From Cryobacterium gelidum (lineage in GTDB: Bacteria > Actinomycetota > Actinomycetes > Actinomycetales > Microbacteriaceae): a DNA stretch of 64,000 nt. The first letter of the stretch is position 1, and the number at the start of each line of letters is the position of its first letter. The notes below the pieces were generated by a model that saw only the letters and a program-made list of their open reading frames with translations, was not told the origin of the DNA and did no database searches. The position numbers and the translations under genes were made by a program. Below are positions 54,318 to 63,322 of the stretch, piece by piece. Location of the stretch: contig NZ_SOHL01000015.1 in the NCBI RefSeq assembly GCF_004403985.1, forward strand, positions 309,019-373,018, written 5' to 3'.

Positions 54318-55552
54318 CCGTGACCCTACTTCCGACTGATGACACCACGACCCGCACGATGCAGGAGCTGTACCGGCACCTGCACGCGCATCCGGAACTG
54401 TCAATGCAGGAGACCGAGACCTGTGCGTTCCTCACCCGGCGCCTTGAGGACCTCGGGCTCGAGACCTTCCGCTGCGGCGGGACCGGCGTCGTCGGTATCC
54501 TGCGCAACGGTGCCGGTCCCACGGTCGCCTACCGCGCCGACACCGACGGCCTGCCGATCCAGGAAGAGACTGGACTCGACTACGCGAGCACTGCCCGCGG
54601 CACCCTGGCCGACGGCACCGACGTGCCTATGATGCACGGATGTGGCCACGACACTCACATGACAGTCGCACTGACACTGGCCGAGCATCTCGTCACCCAC
54701 CCGACCGCTTGGGCAGGCACCGTGGTGTTCATCTTCCAACCCGGGGAAGAGACCGGGGCGGGAGCGGTAGCCATGCTCGCCGATGGACTGTGGGACCGCG
54801 CCCCCCGCCCCCAGATCGTCTACGGCCAGCACGTATGGCCCGGCCTTGCCGGCACCGTCGACATCAGCAGCGGCGTGGCGATGGCCATGGCCGATTCCTG
54901 GAAGGTGACCGTGCACGGCCGTCAGGCCCACGGCTCCCAGCCCGACCAGTCGATCGACCCGATCGTGCTCGGTGCTCACATGGTTGTGCGTCTGCAGACC
55001 GTGGTGTCGCGAGAGGTGCACCCGATGAAGGCCGCCGTGGTCACGGTCGGCACCTTCCACGGCGGACTCAAGGAAAACATCATCCCCGCCACTGCCGAGT
55101 TCACCGTCAACGTGCGCACCTTTGACGTCGAGGTGCGCACCCGCGTACTGGACTCGCTGCGCCGCATCATCGCGGCCGAAGCACAGGCATCCGGAGCCCC
55201 CGATCCGATGATCGAGGTGCTTTCCACATTTCCCCGCTGCTACAACGACCCGGCGGCGACCCAACAGCTGATCGATGAGCTCGGCGGCGCCCTCGGAACG
55301 AACTGCGTCATTGAGGTGCCGCCGGTGATGGGCAGTGAGGACTTCGGACTGCTCGCCGAGGCCATCGGCGTGCCCTCGGTGTATTGGATGTTCGGCGGCT
55401 ATTCCCAGCAGACCATCGACGCAACCAAATCCGTCGCCGGCAACCACTCCCCGCATTTCGCCCCCGACTCCGAGCCGGCCTTGGCAGCCGGGCTCACCGC
55501 AGCCCTCACCGCCATCCTGTCGCGGGTCGGCACGCCGGGCGGCGCTGCATGA
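54314..55552 (+). CDS. M20D amidohydrolase (hippurate hydrolase-like)
   Basis: This 412-residue M20D peptidase has LHAHPELSMQE at the start. MMHGCGHDTHM contains metal ligands including a Cys, IFQPGEETGAGA carries the catalytic Glu pair, and QAHGSQPDQSIDPI is the lid region. The late VMGSEDFGLL supplies another ligand. This type splits N-acyl amino acids such as hippurate and indole-3-acetyl amino acids. The ATG at 54314 overlaps the previous stop, and its own stop overlaps the next ATG, so the operon is tightly coupled. Confidence 0.92.
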   Translation: MTVTLLPTDDTTTRTMQELYRHLHAHPELSMQETETCAFLTRRLEDLGLETFRCGGTGVVGILRNGAGPTVAYRADTDGLPIQEETGLDYASTARGTLADGTDVPMMHGCGHDTHMTVALTLAEHLVTHPTAWAGTVVFIFQPGEETGAGAVAMLADGLWDRAPRPQIVYGQHVWPGLAGTVDISSGVAMAMADSWKVTVHGRQAHGSQPDQSIDPIVLGAHMVVRLQTVVSREVHPMKAAVVTVGTFHGGLKENIIPATAEFTVNVRTFDVEVRTRVLDSLRRIIAAEAQASGAPDPMIEVLSTFPRCYNDPAATQQLIDELGGALGTNCVIEVPPVMGSEDFGLLAEAIGVPSVYWMFGGYSQQTIDATKSVAGNHSPHFAPDSEPALAAGLTAALTAILSRVGTPGGAA

Positions 55553-56805
55553 ACACCTCAACAGCCCGACTCTCGGTGAACGGACCCCGGCTGGTCGCTG
55601 ACCTCAAGGCCCTCGGCCGCATCGGCCGCGGGCCGGGCGGTGGCCTGGATCGCACTTCCTTCTCGGCAGCGGACGGCGAGGCCCGCGCATGGCTGCTTGG
55701 GCGCTGCGCCGAGGCCGGTCTCAGCGCGGAAGCGGACGGCATCGGCAACATCGTCGTATCGCCCGACTACGATGCCCGGACCGCGGCCCAGCCCGCCGTG
55801 TGCTCCGGGTCGCACATCGACACCGTGCCAAACGGGGGCGCCTTCGACGGGGCGCTCGGCGTGCTCGCCGCGCTGGAATGCCTGCGCCGCATCCAAGAGG
55901 AACGCCCAGCCCTGGACCGACCAGTGCGGGCGGTCATGTTCACAGACGAGGAGGGCAACTACGCCCACCTGTTCGGGTCGAGCGCACTCGCGCGAGGATT
56001 TTCCCGTACCGAACTGGAGTCACTCACCGGTCGGGACGGTGACCGGTTCGCCGACACATTCGCAGCCGCCGGCGGAGACCTCGACGCGGCCACGGCGACA
56101 AAGCAGGACCCCGCCACGCTGCACGCCACGGTGGAGCTGCACATCGAGCAGGGACCGACGCTCGAGCAGCTCGGGCACGACATCGGCGTGGTCACCGGCA
56201 TCGTGGCGCTCGGCGGCGGCGTGGTGTCGTTTCGGGGCCGGGCCGACCATGCCGGGACCACCCCGATGGACCAGCGCCGCGACGCCCTCACTGCCGCCGG
56301 CGCGCTGCTCGTGGCATTGCCCGAAGTGGCTTCAAGCGTTAGCGAGCGTGCCGTCGTCACCTCGGGAATTGTGACGGTCGAGCCGGGAAGCGCCAACGTG
56401 ATCCCTGGGCTGGCCCGGGTTACGGTGGATTTTCGGGAAGCGGAGACGGATCTGGTGGACGCCCTGCAGACGGCCATCCTGGATGTGGCCCGGGAGATTG
56501 CCCTGCGCTACGGGGTAGCAGTGCAGTTCGATTTTGAGGTCACGATCCCGCCGGTTCGGCTCGACGCCAGCATTCAGGCGACCATCGCGGCCGCGGCCGC
56601 GGCGCGTGGGTTGTTGTACAGCTCGCTGCCGTCCGGGGCCGGCCATGACTCGCAGAACATGGCCCAGCTGGCGCCGACGGGCATGATCTTCGTGCCGAGC
56701 ATCGATGGACGCAGCCACTGTCCGGAGGAGAACACTGCCTGGATCGACGTGGAGAACGGCGCGAACGTGCTGCTCGATACCCTGCTGAGCCTTGCCCACG
56801 ATTGA
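55549..56805 (+). CDS. M20 family N-carbamoyl-L-amino acid hydrolase / allantoate amidohydrolase-like
   Basis: This 418-residue protein has GSHIDTVPNGGAFDGALGVL, FTDEEGNYAHLFGSSAL with the Glu pair, ELHIEQGPTLEQ and RADHAGTTPMDQRRDAL. The end has GAGHDSQNMAQL and RSHCPEE. These mark the carbamoylase/allantoate amidohydrolase/beta-ureidopropionase group of zinc or manganese hydrolases. The substrate is a ureido acid. It is coupled to the preceding gene by ATGA overlap and ends the operon. Confidence 0.9.
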   Translation: MNTSTARLSVNGPRLVADLKALGRIGRGPGGGLDRTSFSAADGEARAWLLGRCAEAGLSAEADGIGNIVVSPDYDARTAAQPAVCSGSHIDTVPNGGAFDGALGVLAALECLRRIQEERPALDRPVRAVMFTDEEGNYAHLFGSSALARGFSRTELESLTGRDGDRFADTFAAAGGDLDAATATKQDPATLHATVELHIEQGPTLEQLGHDIGVVTGIVALGGGVVSFRGRADHAGTTPMDQRRDALTAAGALLVALPEVASSVSERAVVTSGIVTVEPGSANVIPGLARVTVDFREAETDLVDALQTAILDVAREIALRYGVAVQFDFEVTIPPVRLDASIQATIAAAAAARGLLYSSLPSGAGHDSQNMAQLAPTGMIFVPSIDGRSHCPEENTAWIDVENGANVLLDTLLSLAHD

Positions 56806-57340
56806 CGGTTTCGCCCCGCCGGCAGCACCGGCACCGTCCGTGATTGGGGTGTAGCTGCTGGACATTCCAGCCGCCACCCCAAACGACCCGCGCGCCCAGA
56901 TCTACAACTCAGACTTTATCCAGTCGGTACGCATCCACCCGGGGCTGCCACCATCGACGATGGAAACTTCGTGGGTGGGAACGACCCAGCGATAAACGAT
57001 CTAACCACCTGGACCGCTGTCGATCAGCGACAACTAAGCCTTCTTGCGGGGGAGGTAGTCGACGGTCGTAAGACGCCAGACGGGCCGTCTCCAAGAACGC
57101 GACTGTCAGCCGCTGACGGATCCCGCCCTCGCCACTCTCCCGCAGAAGGGTCCCATTCGGGCACGGCGCTTCGTGTTCGATTCACTCGTATGCCCGGTCA
57201 TCGTCCGGTTTCAGGGCACTCCAGCTCGGACGGTGCCGTGAGCTGCTTGAGCTGCGTGAGCTGCGTAGGCATGCACTTCGGACAGATGACCGCAAAAGAA
57301 CTATTTGGAGGTTAGGTGTTGTGTGGCATATCGTGTGGGC
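56806..57340. other. Gap with an orphan 46-codon coding-like frame
   Basis: These 535 bases contain no complete gene that I can support. Between 56855 and 56995 on the plus strand a 46-codon frame without a start codon reads like real protein (AQIYNSDFIQSVRIHPG then LPPSTMETSWVG). It may be the 3' end of a lost gene. The rest shows no family signal. Confidence 0.4.
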
Positions 57341-57889
57341 ATGCCGGATGCCACCAATCCCTACGATCTCGATGGCCTCCGGGCCTTAGCTCACCCCTTG
57401 CGGCTGCGTTTGCTTTCGCTTCTGACCGCCGAGGCCCTCAGTGCCACGGAGGCGGCGCGTGTCTTGGGTGAAAGCCAAGCGAACGTGAGCTACCACCTGC
57501 GTCGGTTGGCTCAGGCGGGACTCGTGCAGCTTGTCGAGGAGACGAATATTCGTGGCGGGACCGCCAAGCGCTACCGACATGACCCCGCGAGCGGCGAAGC
57601 GCTCGGTTCGGGCCGCGTCGACGAACACCAGGCTCTGATGAGTTCCCTCGCCGCAGAGCTGATGGCCCGCAGCGCGCGTTACCTGTCGGGATCAGAATTC
57701 ACGTTCACCGAGGCGGAGGTCACCGTCTCCCGTGAGGCATGGGAGCGTATCCGCGACATGTCACGCGAGATCGGGAAACTTATCCACGATGAGGCTGTGC
57801 CCTCCGCCACGCCAGAAGGCGTCCGGATGAGTGCCACCCTCGCAGTGTTCGAGGTCGTGAACCATGACACCACCCGCGAACATGAGTAG
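57341..57889 (+). CDS. ArsR-type winged-helix regulator
   Basis: This 182-residue protein has an N-terminal winged helix-turn-helix (LAHPLRLRLLSLLTAEALS, ARVLGESQANVSYHLRRLAQAG) and a basic wing, GGTAKRYRHDP. A helical C-terminal part (residues about 95-180) resembles the YdfF-like or MFS-linked ArsR group. I chose the ATG at 57341. The 3' end overlaps the MFS gene by 26 bases, so it is coupled to it and likely controls it. No metal-binding Cys pair is visible. Confidence 0.88.
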   Translation: MPDATNPYDLDGLRALAHPLRLRLLSLLTAEALSATEAARVLGESQANVSYHLRRLAQAGLVQLVEETNIRGGTAKRYRHDPASGEALGSGRVDEHQALMSSLAAELMARSARYLSGSEFTFTEAEVTVSREAWERIRDMSREIGKLIHDEAVPSATPEGVRMSATLAVFEVVNHDTTREHE

Positions 57890-59120
57890 TGGCTACTTCG
57901 AGGTCCTGCGCACGACCGGCGTGCTGAGGGTCTTTGTTCCCGCGCTCCTCGGGCGACTCTCGTTCGCCATGGTGACCCTCGTGCTGCTCTTCGCGGTGCA
58001 GCGGAGCACGGATTCCTTCGCGGTCGCCGGCGCGGCCACGGGGGCTTTTGGGCTCGCGAACGTGATCGCTTCCCCGTACCGCGCACGGTTCGTCGACCGG
58101 CGCGGACAGCGGTTCGCACTCAACTCGCTAGCCATCGCCTTCGCTGCCGGTCTTGGCGGCATTGCTGCGCTGACAGCCCAGCCCGACCCTTCGTCCGGGG
58201 CGCTCGTTGCACTGGCGGCCATTGTCGGGTTGTTCCCGCCACCGCTCGGCGCCTCGATGCGTGTGGTTTGGGGTTCGCTGACCTCGCCGGGAGCGCTGCG
58301 GACGAAGGCGTACAGCATCGATGCGGTCTGTGAGGAATTACTGTTCACGACGGGGCCATTGATCGCGGCGGCCATTCTCAGTGCGGCATCGCCGGCGGTG
58401 GGACTTCTTGCTATTGCCACGGTGGCGCTGGCCGGAACCCTCGGCATGACAAGCAGCTCGCTGTCGCGACAGCACGTTGCCGTCACCGCTTCCCCCGGGA
58501 AGAGTTCACGGCCGTTACGACAGAGCGGGTTCGTCGCAGTGTTGATCGCGCTACTCGGCGTGGGAGTCGTTCTCGGTACCGTGGAAGTGGTCGCTCCCGC
58601 AATCGCCGACAGACAGGGATCGGTCGGCCTGGCCGGCATCCTTCTCGCCTCTTTCGCAGCCGGAAGCGCAGTCGGAGGCCTGCTCTACGGCCAGCGAACC
58701 TGGAGGAGCTCGCTCGTAAAACGACTACTCATCTCGGTCACAGTCATGACCGCGCTGTGCGCACTTCTCACGACAATTGAGTTTGTCGTGGTCCTCGGCT
58801 GCGGACTCGCTGCGGTGGGCTTTTTCCTGGCTCCATCGCTCGTGACCGGCTACCTACTCGCGGACGACCTCACCGCTACAGAGGTGCGCACCGAGGCATC
58901 GAGCTGGATCAATACGGCAGTCAACGCTGGCGCCGCCGTTGCCGCCGTCATGGTGGGGTTCGCCATGGACGCCATAGAGCCCCGTCTTGGATTCATCATC
59001 GGTGCAGCAGTGGCCCTCATCCTCCTGATCACCGCAACCGTGCCGCTAATCAGAAACTCCAAAGCCGCGCCCGTCGCGGATCAATTGCAATCGGCGTCGA
59101 TAAAACGCGCCCCCCGCTGA
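57864..59120 (+). CDS. Major facilitator superfamily transporter
   Basis: This 418-residue protein has 12 helices. GVLRVFVPALLGRLSFAM is in helix 1 and the YRARFVDRRGQRFAL loop is the MFS signature. Its ArsR neighbour suggests drug or metal efflux. The start lies within the ArsR gene. After the stop come three copies of AACCGC (59125-59142), then no gene until 59260. Confidence 0.88.
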   Translation: MTPPANMSSGYFEVLRTTGVLRVFVPALLGRLSFAMVTLVLLFAVQRSTDSFAVAGAATGAFGLANVIASPYRARFVDRRGQRFALNSLAIAFAAGLGGIAALTAQPDPSSGALVALAAIVGLFPPPLGASMRVVWGSLTSPGALRTKAYSIDAVCEELLFTTGPLIAAAILSAASPAVGLLAIATVALAGTLGMTSSSLSRQHVAVTASPGKSSRPLRQSGFVAVLIALLGVGVVLGTVEVVAPAIADRQGSVGLAGILLASFAAGSAVGGLLYGQRTWRSSLVKRLLISVTVMTALCALLTTIEFVVVLGCGLAAVGFFLAPSLVTGYLLADDLTATEVRTEASSWINTAVNAGAAVAAVMVGFAMDAIEPRLGFIIGAAVALILLITATVPLIRNSKAAPVADQLQSASIKRAPR

Positions 59121-59259
59121 AGGCAACCGCAACCGCAACCGCAATGGCGAGTGTGCGTATGCCGGTCCCCTTGGGGAGTTTGCCTCACGGGCCCAAGGGA
59201 CGGTGCAGAAAAATCGTTGAAAACGACAACCTGCTGGGGGTCCCGGAGTGTCATGCGAA

Positions 59260-59634
59260 TTACCGAACGCCGCACCACCGGAGCGCCGGATATTCGACGA
59301 GGGCAGCCCATCGGTCGTTCGTGAGGGCGTAGTCGACCATGCCTTGGCCGGAACCGGTAATCGGGCCACTAGTCCCCTCGCCGCGAGTACCTAGATAAGT
59401 CAGGCAGATGCGACTCATGACCGCGCGAGATCCTGCGTTGACAGTCATGGCTTCGGCGAAGATTTGCGTCAGCCCCAAGTCGTCGAAGCCGTAAGCGAGC
59501 AATGCGGCGGCACCTTCAGAAGCCAATCCTTGGCGCCAGAAATCCGGCAGCAGTCGATACCCCAGTTCTGCCTGTCCTCGCTCATCCTCGTCCGCCGGTG
59601 CGAGGAGCCAACCGCCCTGACCGTGCGCGGGCAA
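59260..59634 (-). pseudogene. GNAT acetyltransferase lacking its N-terminus
   Basis: The frame from 59634 (a TTG) to 59260 gives 124 residues. The acetyl-CoA-binding part is intact (AELGYRLLPDFWRQGLASEG, then AMTVNAGSRAVM and DYALT). The N-terminal 50-70 residues of the family, which include the substrate-binding half, are missing. An in-frame stop lies upstream near 59665. It is probably a truncated copy, although a short functional protein is possible. Confidence 0.65.
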
Positions 59635-59759
59635 CAGAAACGCCCCGCGGCAGCCACGAAAACTACCCGCTCATGGTCAATAGGAATGTCTCGAAGAGGG
59701 TGCGGCGTGCGGGCGTTCGTGAGCCAGTCGCGAGCCCGACCCTCCAATACAGTGAGGGC

Positions 59760-60167
59760 ATGTCCCACAACGTTGTCCTGATCCGCTCAGCTGAGCTTTC
59801 CGACGTGGCGCAGTATGCCTACGCGGCAACAGCTCCTGCTGAGGCGCGCCTCATCTTCCTGACCGGCGCCTGCCCGCTCAGCCTGGATGGCAGCACTGCG
59901 GCAGTCGGAGACTATTCAGCGCAGGCCGGCAAGGCGATGGAGAACCTTGTTCTTGCTTTGAAAGCAGCAGGAGCTCGACTCGAGGACGTCCTGAGCACAC
60001 GAGTTCTCGTCGCATCCTCCAACCGGAGCGACCTCGTCGAGGCTTGGGCAGTCGTCCGCGAGGCCTTCGGAACGCATGACGTACCGAGCACACTTCTGGG
60101 TGTCACAGTCCTCGGCTGCCCGGATCAGCTCGTTGAAATCGAAGCCGTCGCGGCAGTGATGGACTGA
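59760..60167 (+). CDS. RidA family protein
   Basis: This is a 135-residue protein. YAYAATAPAEARLIFLTGACPLS opens the chorismate-mutase-like fold (core RLIFLTGACPLS). AGKAMENLVLALKAAGARLEDVLST follows, and the end has PSTLLGVTVLGCPDQLVEIEAVA. RidA proteins deaminate enamines and imines. The Arg that binds the substrate carboxylate is replaced in this region, so activity is uncertain. The ATG at 59760 begins the protein. Confidence 0.85.
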   Translation: MSHNVVLIRSAELSDVAQYAYAATAPAEARLIFLTGACPLSLDGSTAAVGDYSAQAGKAMENLVLALKAAGARLEDVLSTRVLVASSNRSDLVEAWAVVREAFGTHDVPSTLLGVTVLGCPDQLVEIEAVAAVMD

Positions 60168-60375
60168 CCAGGCGTCCACCGAGGGTTCCGCCCCCCTGCC
60201 GTTCGAACCCTCGACGGTGTACACGTGTTCCATGCTGATCAACGATGTCGCTGCGGCCGACAGCGTCCCCTCATGACGAGGGTCGTTCGGAAATAACCTC
60301 TATTGATTCCTTGAGCGGCCGCACCTGCGACGTGGGTCCTTGCTCGAAGTGGGGCACGGCCTGTAGCTTTCGGAT

Positions 60376-60723
60376 ATGACGACCGGTCGCGTAACACCGA
60401 CAGGGAACGGCCGCCTGTCCTCGTGGGCCGTGGCATCGATGAGCGCTTACTTGGCGGCAGTAGCCGGGCTCGCGGCGACGGTGTCCGTGATGCGTGCCTC
60501 GGGGGTGGGTGCTGGGACCGGAGCATCCGAAGCGCTGATTTTGTTGATGGTCGTGCTGACGTTGCCGCTGTCTACTGCGCACTATGTCGTCGGTGCACTG
60601 GGCTCTTCGCACGGGTCGGGGCCGGGAGAATTTGCTATCGGAGCGCTGTCCGTGAATGCAGCGCTGAATTACTTGGGGTTCTTCCTCCTGGCTGTGATCA
60701 ATACTGCCGTGTTCAGATGGTAG
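60376..60723 (+). CDS. Small membrane protein (possible SCO4225-type)
   Basis: This 115-residue protein has three hydrophobic segments (MSAYLAAVAGLAATVSVM, ALILLMVVLTLPLSTAH and NYLGFFLLAVINTAV). The layout resembles a family of short streptomycete membrane proteins, recalled without certainty. No charged functional residue is evident. It stands alone 208 bases after RidA. Confidence 0.6.
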   Translation: MTTGRVTPTGNGRLSSWAVASMSAYLAAVAGLAATVSVMRASGVGAGTGASEALILLMVVLTLPLSTAHYVVGALGSSHGSGPGEFAIGALSVNAALNYLGFFLLAVINTAVFRW

Positions 60724-60754
60724 TCCTCGGCACTCGCCGACGGAAGGCGGCCGC

Positions 60755-61195
60755 TCAATCCGACTCGTGACGGTCAACCAAGGCGTTAGGGCGCGCGGAG
60801 CCCTCGCGAAGCAGCGGCCGGGCCAAGACAATCCCGCTAATCACGCCGGCGAGGGCAACCGGGAAAGCCACCAAGGCGCTGAGTTGGGGAAATAGGGAAT
60901 TTTCGAACAGGAGAGACAGCCCGCCTGCAAGGACGGCGGGGGCGGCCACAAGGATGCACGCCCAGATCGGAGTGTGCATCCATTGCGCCCAGCCCGCTGC
61001 CGTGATGAGTGCGACCGAACCAGCAAGGATAAGGAGCCTTCCGACGCGCGCGTCCTCGAGAGCCTCGCCGGTCGGCTCGAAGTACCAGGTTTGGTTGAGG
61101 CCAATCCCAATTAAGGCGAGTCCGACGACGCTGAGCGCAGACTAGGAAACGAGGACTGCAACCCAGAGCAAGAGGCGGACCCACCGGACTGTCAT
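60755..61195 (-). pseudogene. Small membrane gene interrupted by an in-frame TAG
   Basis: An ATG at 61195 begins MTVRWVRLLLWVAVLVS, followed by TAG (61144-61142) at codon 18. The same frame then continues without another stop to 60755. It includes ALSVVGLALIGIGLNQTWYF, GRLLILAGSVALITAAGWAQ and two more helices. The upstream and downstream parts look like one four-helix membrane protein of 146 codons. An ATG at 60979 could give a 74-residue piece. It may be a nonsense mutation, an error or a read-through case. Confidence 0.7.
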
Positions 61196-61429
61196 GGCTC
61201 CACTTATGTTTCCCCAACGTGTGTTTGTGTGGCTGTTTGGACACTACTGTGGTGAATCTTCCGGCCGCGCCGCCCCGTTCGGGGCGGAACGCTCTGTGAC
61301 ATTGGTTGAGGTTCTGCCGATCAGGGTAACGAATGCGATTCAGAGCGATACGTCGCTCCGAGTCGCTCGTCGAGCCCCCTCGGCAGATCGATCTCGGCCG
61401 TGCTTGCGGCCCTGACCTAGGGTGGACGC

Positions 61430-62167
61430 ATGGACGCTGACATCAATTTCTACTTCGACCCGGTCTGCCCCTTCGCCTGGATGACCAGCAAGTGGGTGCG
61501 GCAAGTGCAAAAGCAGCGCGACTACACCGTGGACTGGCGGTTCATCTCGTTGCGTCTGATCAATGCCCAGGTCGACTACGACGCGCACTTCCCTCCCGAG
61601 TACGAGGCCGGTCACACCGCCGGGCTCCGGCTCCTGCGGGTAGCCGCCCGGACGCGAGCGGAGCACGGCTGCGAGGCGATAGCGCCGCTGTACGCCGCCT
61701 TCGGGGCCCACATCTTCGACACTGCCCCCGGCCCAGACGACCATCGGACCGAGGGCGAGGTGCGTGAGCTCCGCGGGACGCGTGAGTTCGTGGAGCCGAT
61801 CCTCGCCGAGGCGGGCCTGCCGCTCGAGCTGGCGGAAGCTCTCGATGACGAGTCATGGGACCTGGAGATCCAGCAGGAGACAGACGAGGCGCTCTCACTG
61901 ACGGGAAAAGACGTGGGCACGCCCATCATCCACTTTGAGCCGCCCGCCGGTGCGGCCTTCTTCGGGCCGGTGATCAGCCGGCTGCCCCACGAGGACTCAG
62001 CGGTCGAGTTGTGGGATCACGTGGTCGGACTGGCCCGCTTCCCGGGATTTGCCGAGCTCAAACGCAGCCTGCGCGAGCAGCCACAGCTGGCCGCGTTCGG
62101 AGTCGACGCGGACACGGTCGGAAAGCAGGAGGACTGGCACGGCGGCAGTCGGCGGCAGAAGAAATGA
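61430..62167 (+). CDS. DsbA-family protein related to mycothiol-dependent nitroreductase
   Basis: This 245-residue protein has a thioredoxin-like DsbA fold. The start reads FDPVCPFAWMTSKW, like the active site of the mycothiol-dependent nitroreductase Rv2466c, whose motif is C-P-W-C. Here Cys13 is kept but the second Cys is Ala16. A cis-Pro context, GKDVGTPIIHF, lies near residue 165. A one-Cys site fits S-mycothiolated or mycothiol-transfer chemistry. It begins at 61430 and is followed 22 bases after the stop by an SRPBCC gene. Confidence 0.8.
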   Translation: MDADINFYFDPVCPFAWMTSKWVRQVQKQRDYTVDWRFISLRLINAQVDYDAHFPPEYEAGHTAGLRLLRVAARTRAEHGCEAIAPLYAAFGAHIFDTAPGPDDHRTEGEVRELRGTREFVEPILAEAGLPLELAEALDDESWDLEIQQETDEALSLTGKDVGTPIIHFEPPAGAAFFGPVISRLPHEDSAVELWDHVVGLARFPGFAELKRSLREQPQLAAFGVDADTVGKQEDWHGGSRRQKK

Positions 62168-62189
62168 CCCCGTTCGCTAGAGTAAAAGC

Positions 62190-62693
62190 ATGAGTGAGAC
62201 ACGCATCCTCAGTCACCAGGAGTCCATCATCGTCGAGGCGTCGGCCGCGTTTCTCTACGATCTGCTCTCCGACATCACCCGTACCGGCGAGTGGAGCCCG
62301 GTCTGCACGTCGTGCTGGTGGGACGACGAGGCCGAGGCCGGCCGGGTCGGTGCCTGGTTCACCGGGCACAACGAGCTCCCACACCGGACCTGGCAGACCC
62401 GGTCCGAGGTGGTGACGGCAGAGCATGGTCGCGAGTTCGCCTGGGTGGTGGGCGGCAGCTTCGTGCGCTGGGGCTTCAGCTTCACCGCCGCGGAGACCGG
62501 GATCATGCTCACCGAGTCCTGGGAGTTCTTGCCGGACGGGATCGCCATGTTCGAGGAGAAGTTCGGCGAAGAGGCGCACGCTCAGATCGCCGACCGCACC
62601 CAGCAGGCCCTCGATGGCATCCCGAAAACCCTCGCCGCGATCAAGCGGATCGCCGAAGTCTCCAGCCACGCAGGGGAGCAGGCCCAGCCATAA
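62190..62693 (+). CDS. SRPBCC family protein
   Basis: This 167-residue protein has the Bet v1/START-like ligand-binding fold. VEASAAFLYDLLSDITRTGEW opens it (core FLYDLLSDITRTGEW). VVGGSFVRWGFSFTAAETG and LTESWEFLPDGIAMF follow in the strand region, with a long C-terminal helix (LDGIPKTLAAIKRIAE). These proteins bind hydrophobic ligands or act as polyketide cyclases or dehydratases. It may be co-transcribed with the preceding DsbA-like gene. Confidence 0.85.
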   Translation: MSETRILSHQESIIVEASAAFLYDLLSDITRTGEWSPVCTSCWWDDEAEAGRVGAWFTGHNELPHRTWQTRSEVVTAEHGREFAWVVGGSFVRWGFSFTAAETGIMLTESWEFLPDGIAMFEEKFGEEAHAQIADRTQQALDGIPKTLAAIKRIAEVSSHAGEQAQP

Positions 62694-62817
62694 CCGGGCC
62701 GCTCGTCCTCGTTTATGCTGTGTGTGTTTCCGCTACGTGCGATGCTGACCCAGCACGGAGATGACGGCGTAGGTCAGGACGGCGCCACGAGGCAATCTTC
62801 CAGTCGAGCGTGGATAT

Positions 62818-63322
62818 ATGTGCCATTCGATAGTGGCGGGCACCATATATCTGCAGAAGCTTCAGGCCGAAACGGTCCGCAAGATGCAGACCTATGAGTC
62901 GGTGCCGTCGCCATTCTCCGGGGCCCCGACGGGACTCGCAAGTGCCGTCGAAGCCCGGGTAGAAGCGCCCGCCCGGAACTGCACCTGCGCCATCGACCCG
63001 ATCACCTGCGAGCTGATCGTGCCTCCCGGCGCCACCAACGCACCCGTAGCCGGTCAGCAACTGTTCAGCCTGCTCAAAGACTGTAAGCACTCGATTATTG
63101 AGAAGTACCTGAAGTCCGCGCGCCGCTTCGGGTCGGAAGTCTGCGGCATCGAGTTCATCGAAGCCGCAGACGGCCGAGTGCTCACCTACGACGTGAACAC
63201 CAAATGCGAGCTACAACGCGGTCGATGCAACGTTGGAATCAAGATACCGGAATCTTCTGCGTCGCAAGCGAGAGGGATCTATTGGCGGGAGATTTCTTCG
63301 CGGGAGAAGTACGCAGAGTTGA
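62818..63322 (+). pseudogene. Fragment resembling the C-terminus of an ATP-grasp protein, frameshifted
   Basis: The frame from 62818 gives AGTIYLQKLQAETVRKMQ and CTCAIDPITCELIVPPGAT, then EVCGIEFIEAADGRVLTYDVNT. That last segment is the metal/nucleotide strand of ATP-grasp enzymes, where NTN-x-YN would follow. Beyond an AAA run at 63202-63204 the match continues one frame over as NASYNAVDATLESRYRNLL. One extra base explains this. No start or N-terminal domain is present. Confidence 0.5.

Noticed and set aside
62812..62853. Inverted repeat near the start of the ATP-grasp fragment
   Set aside because: The arms pair only with a bulge, and there is no adjacent promoter or T run. It is too weak to call an operator or terminator.
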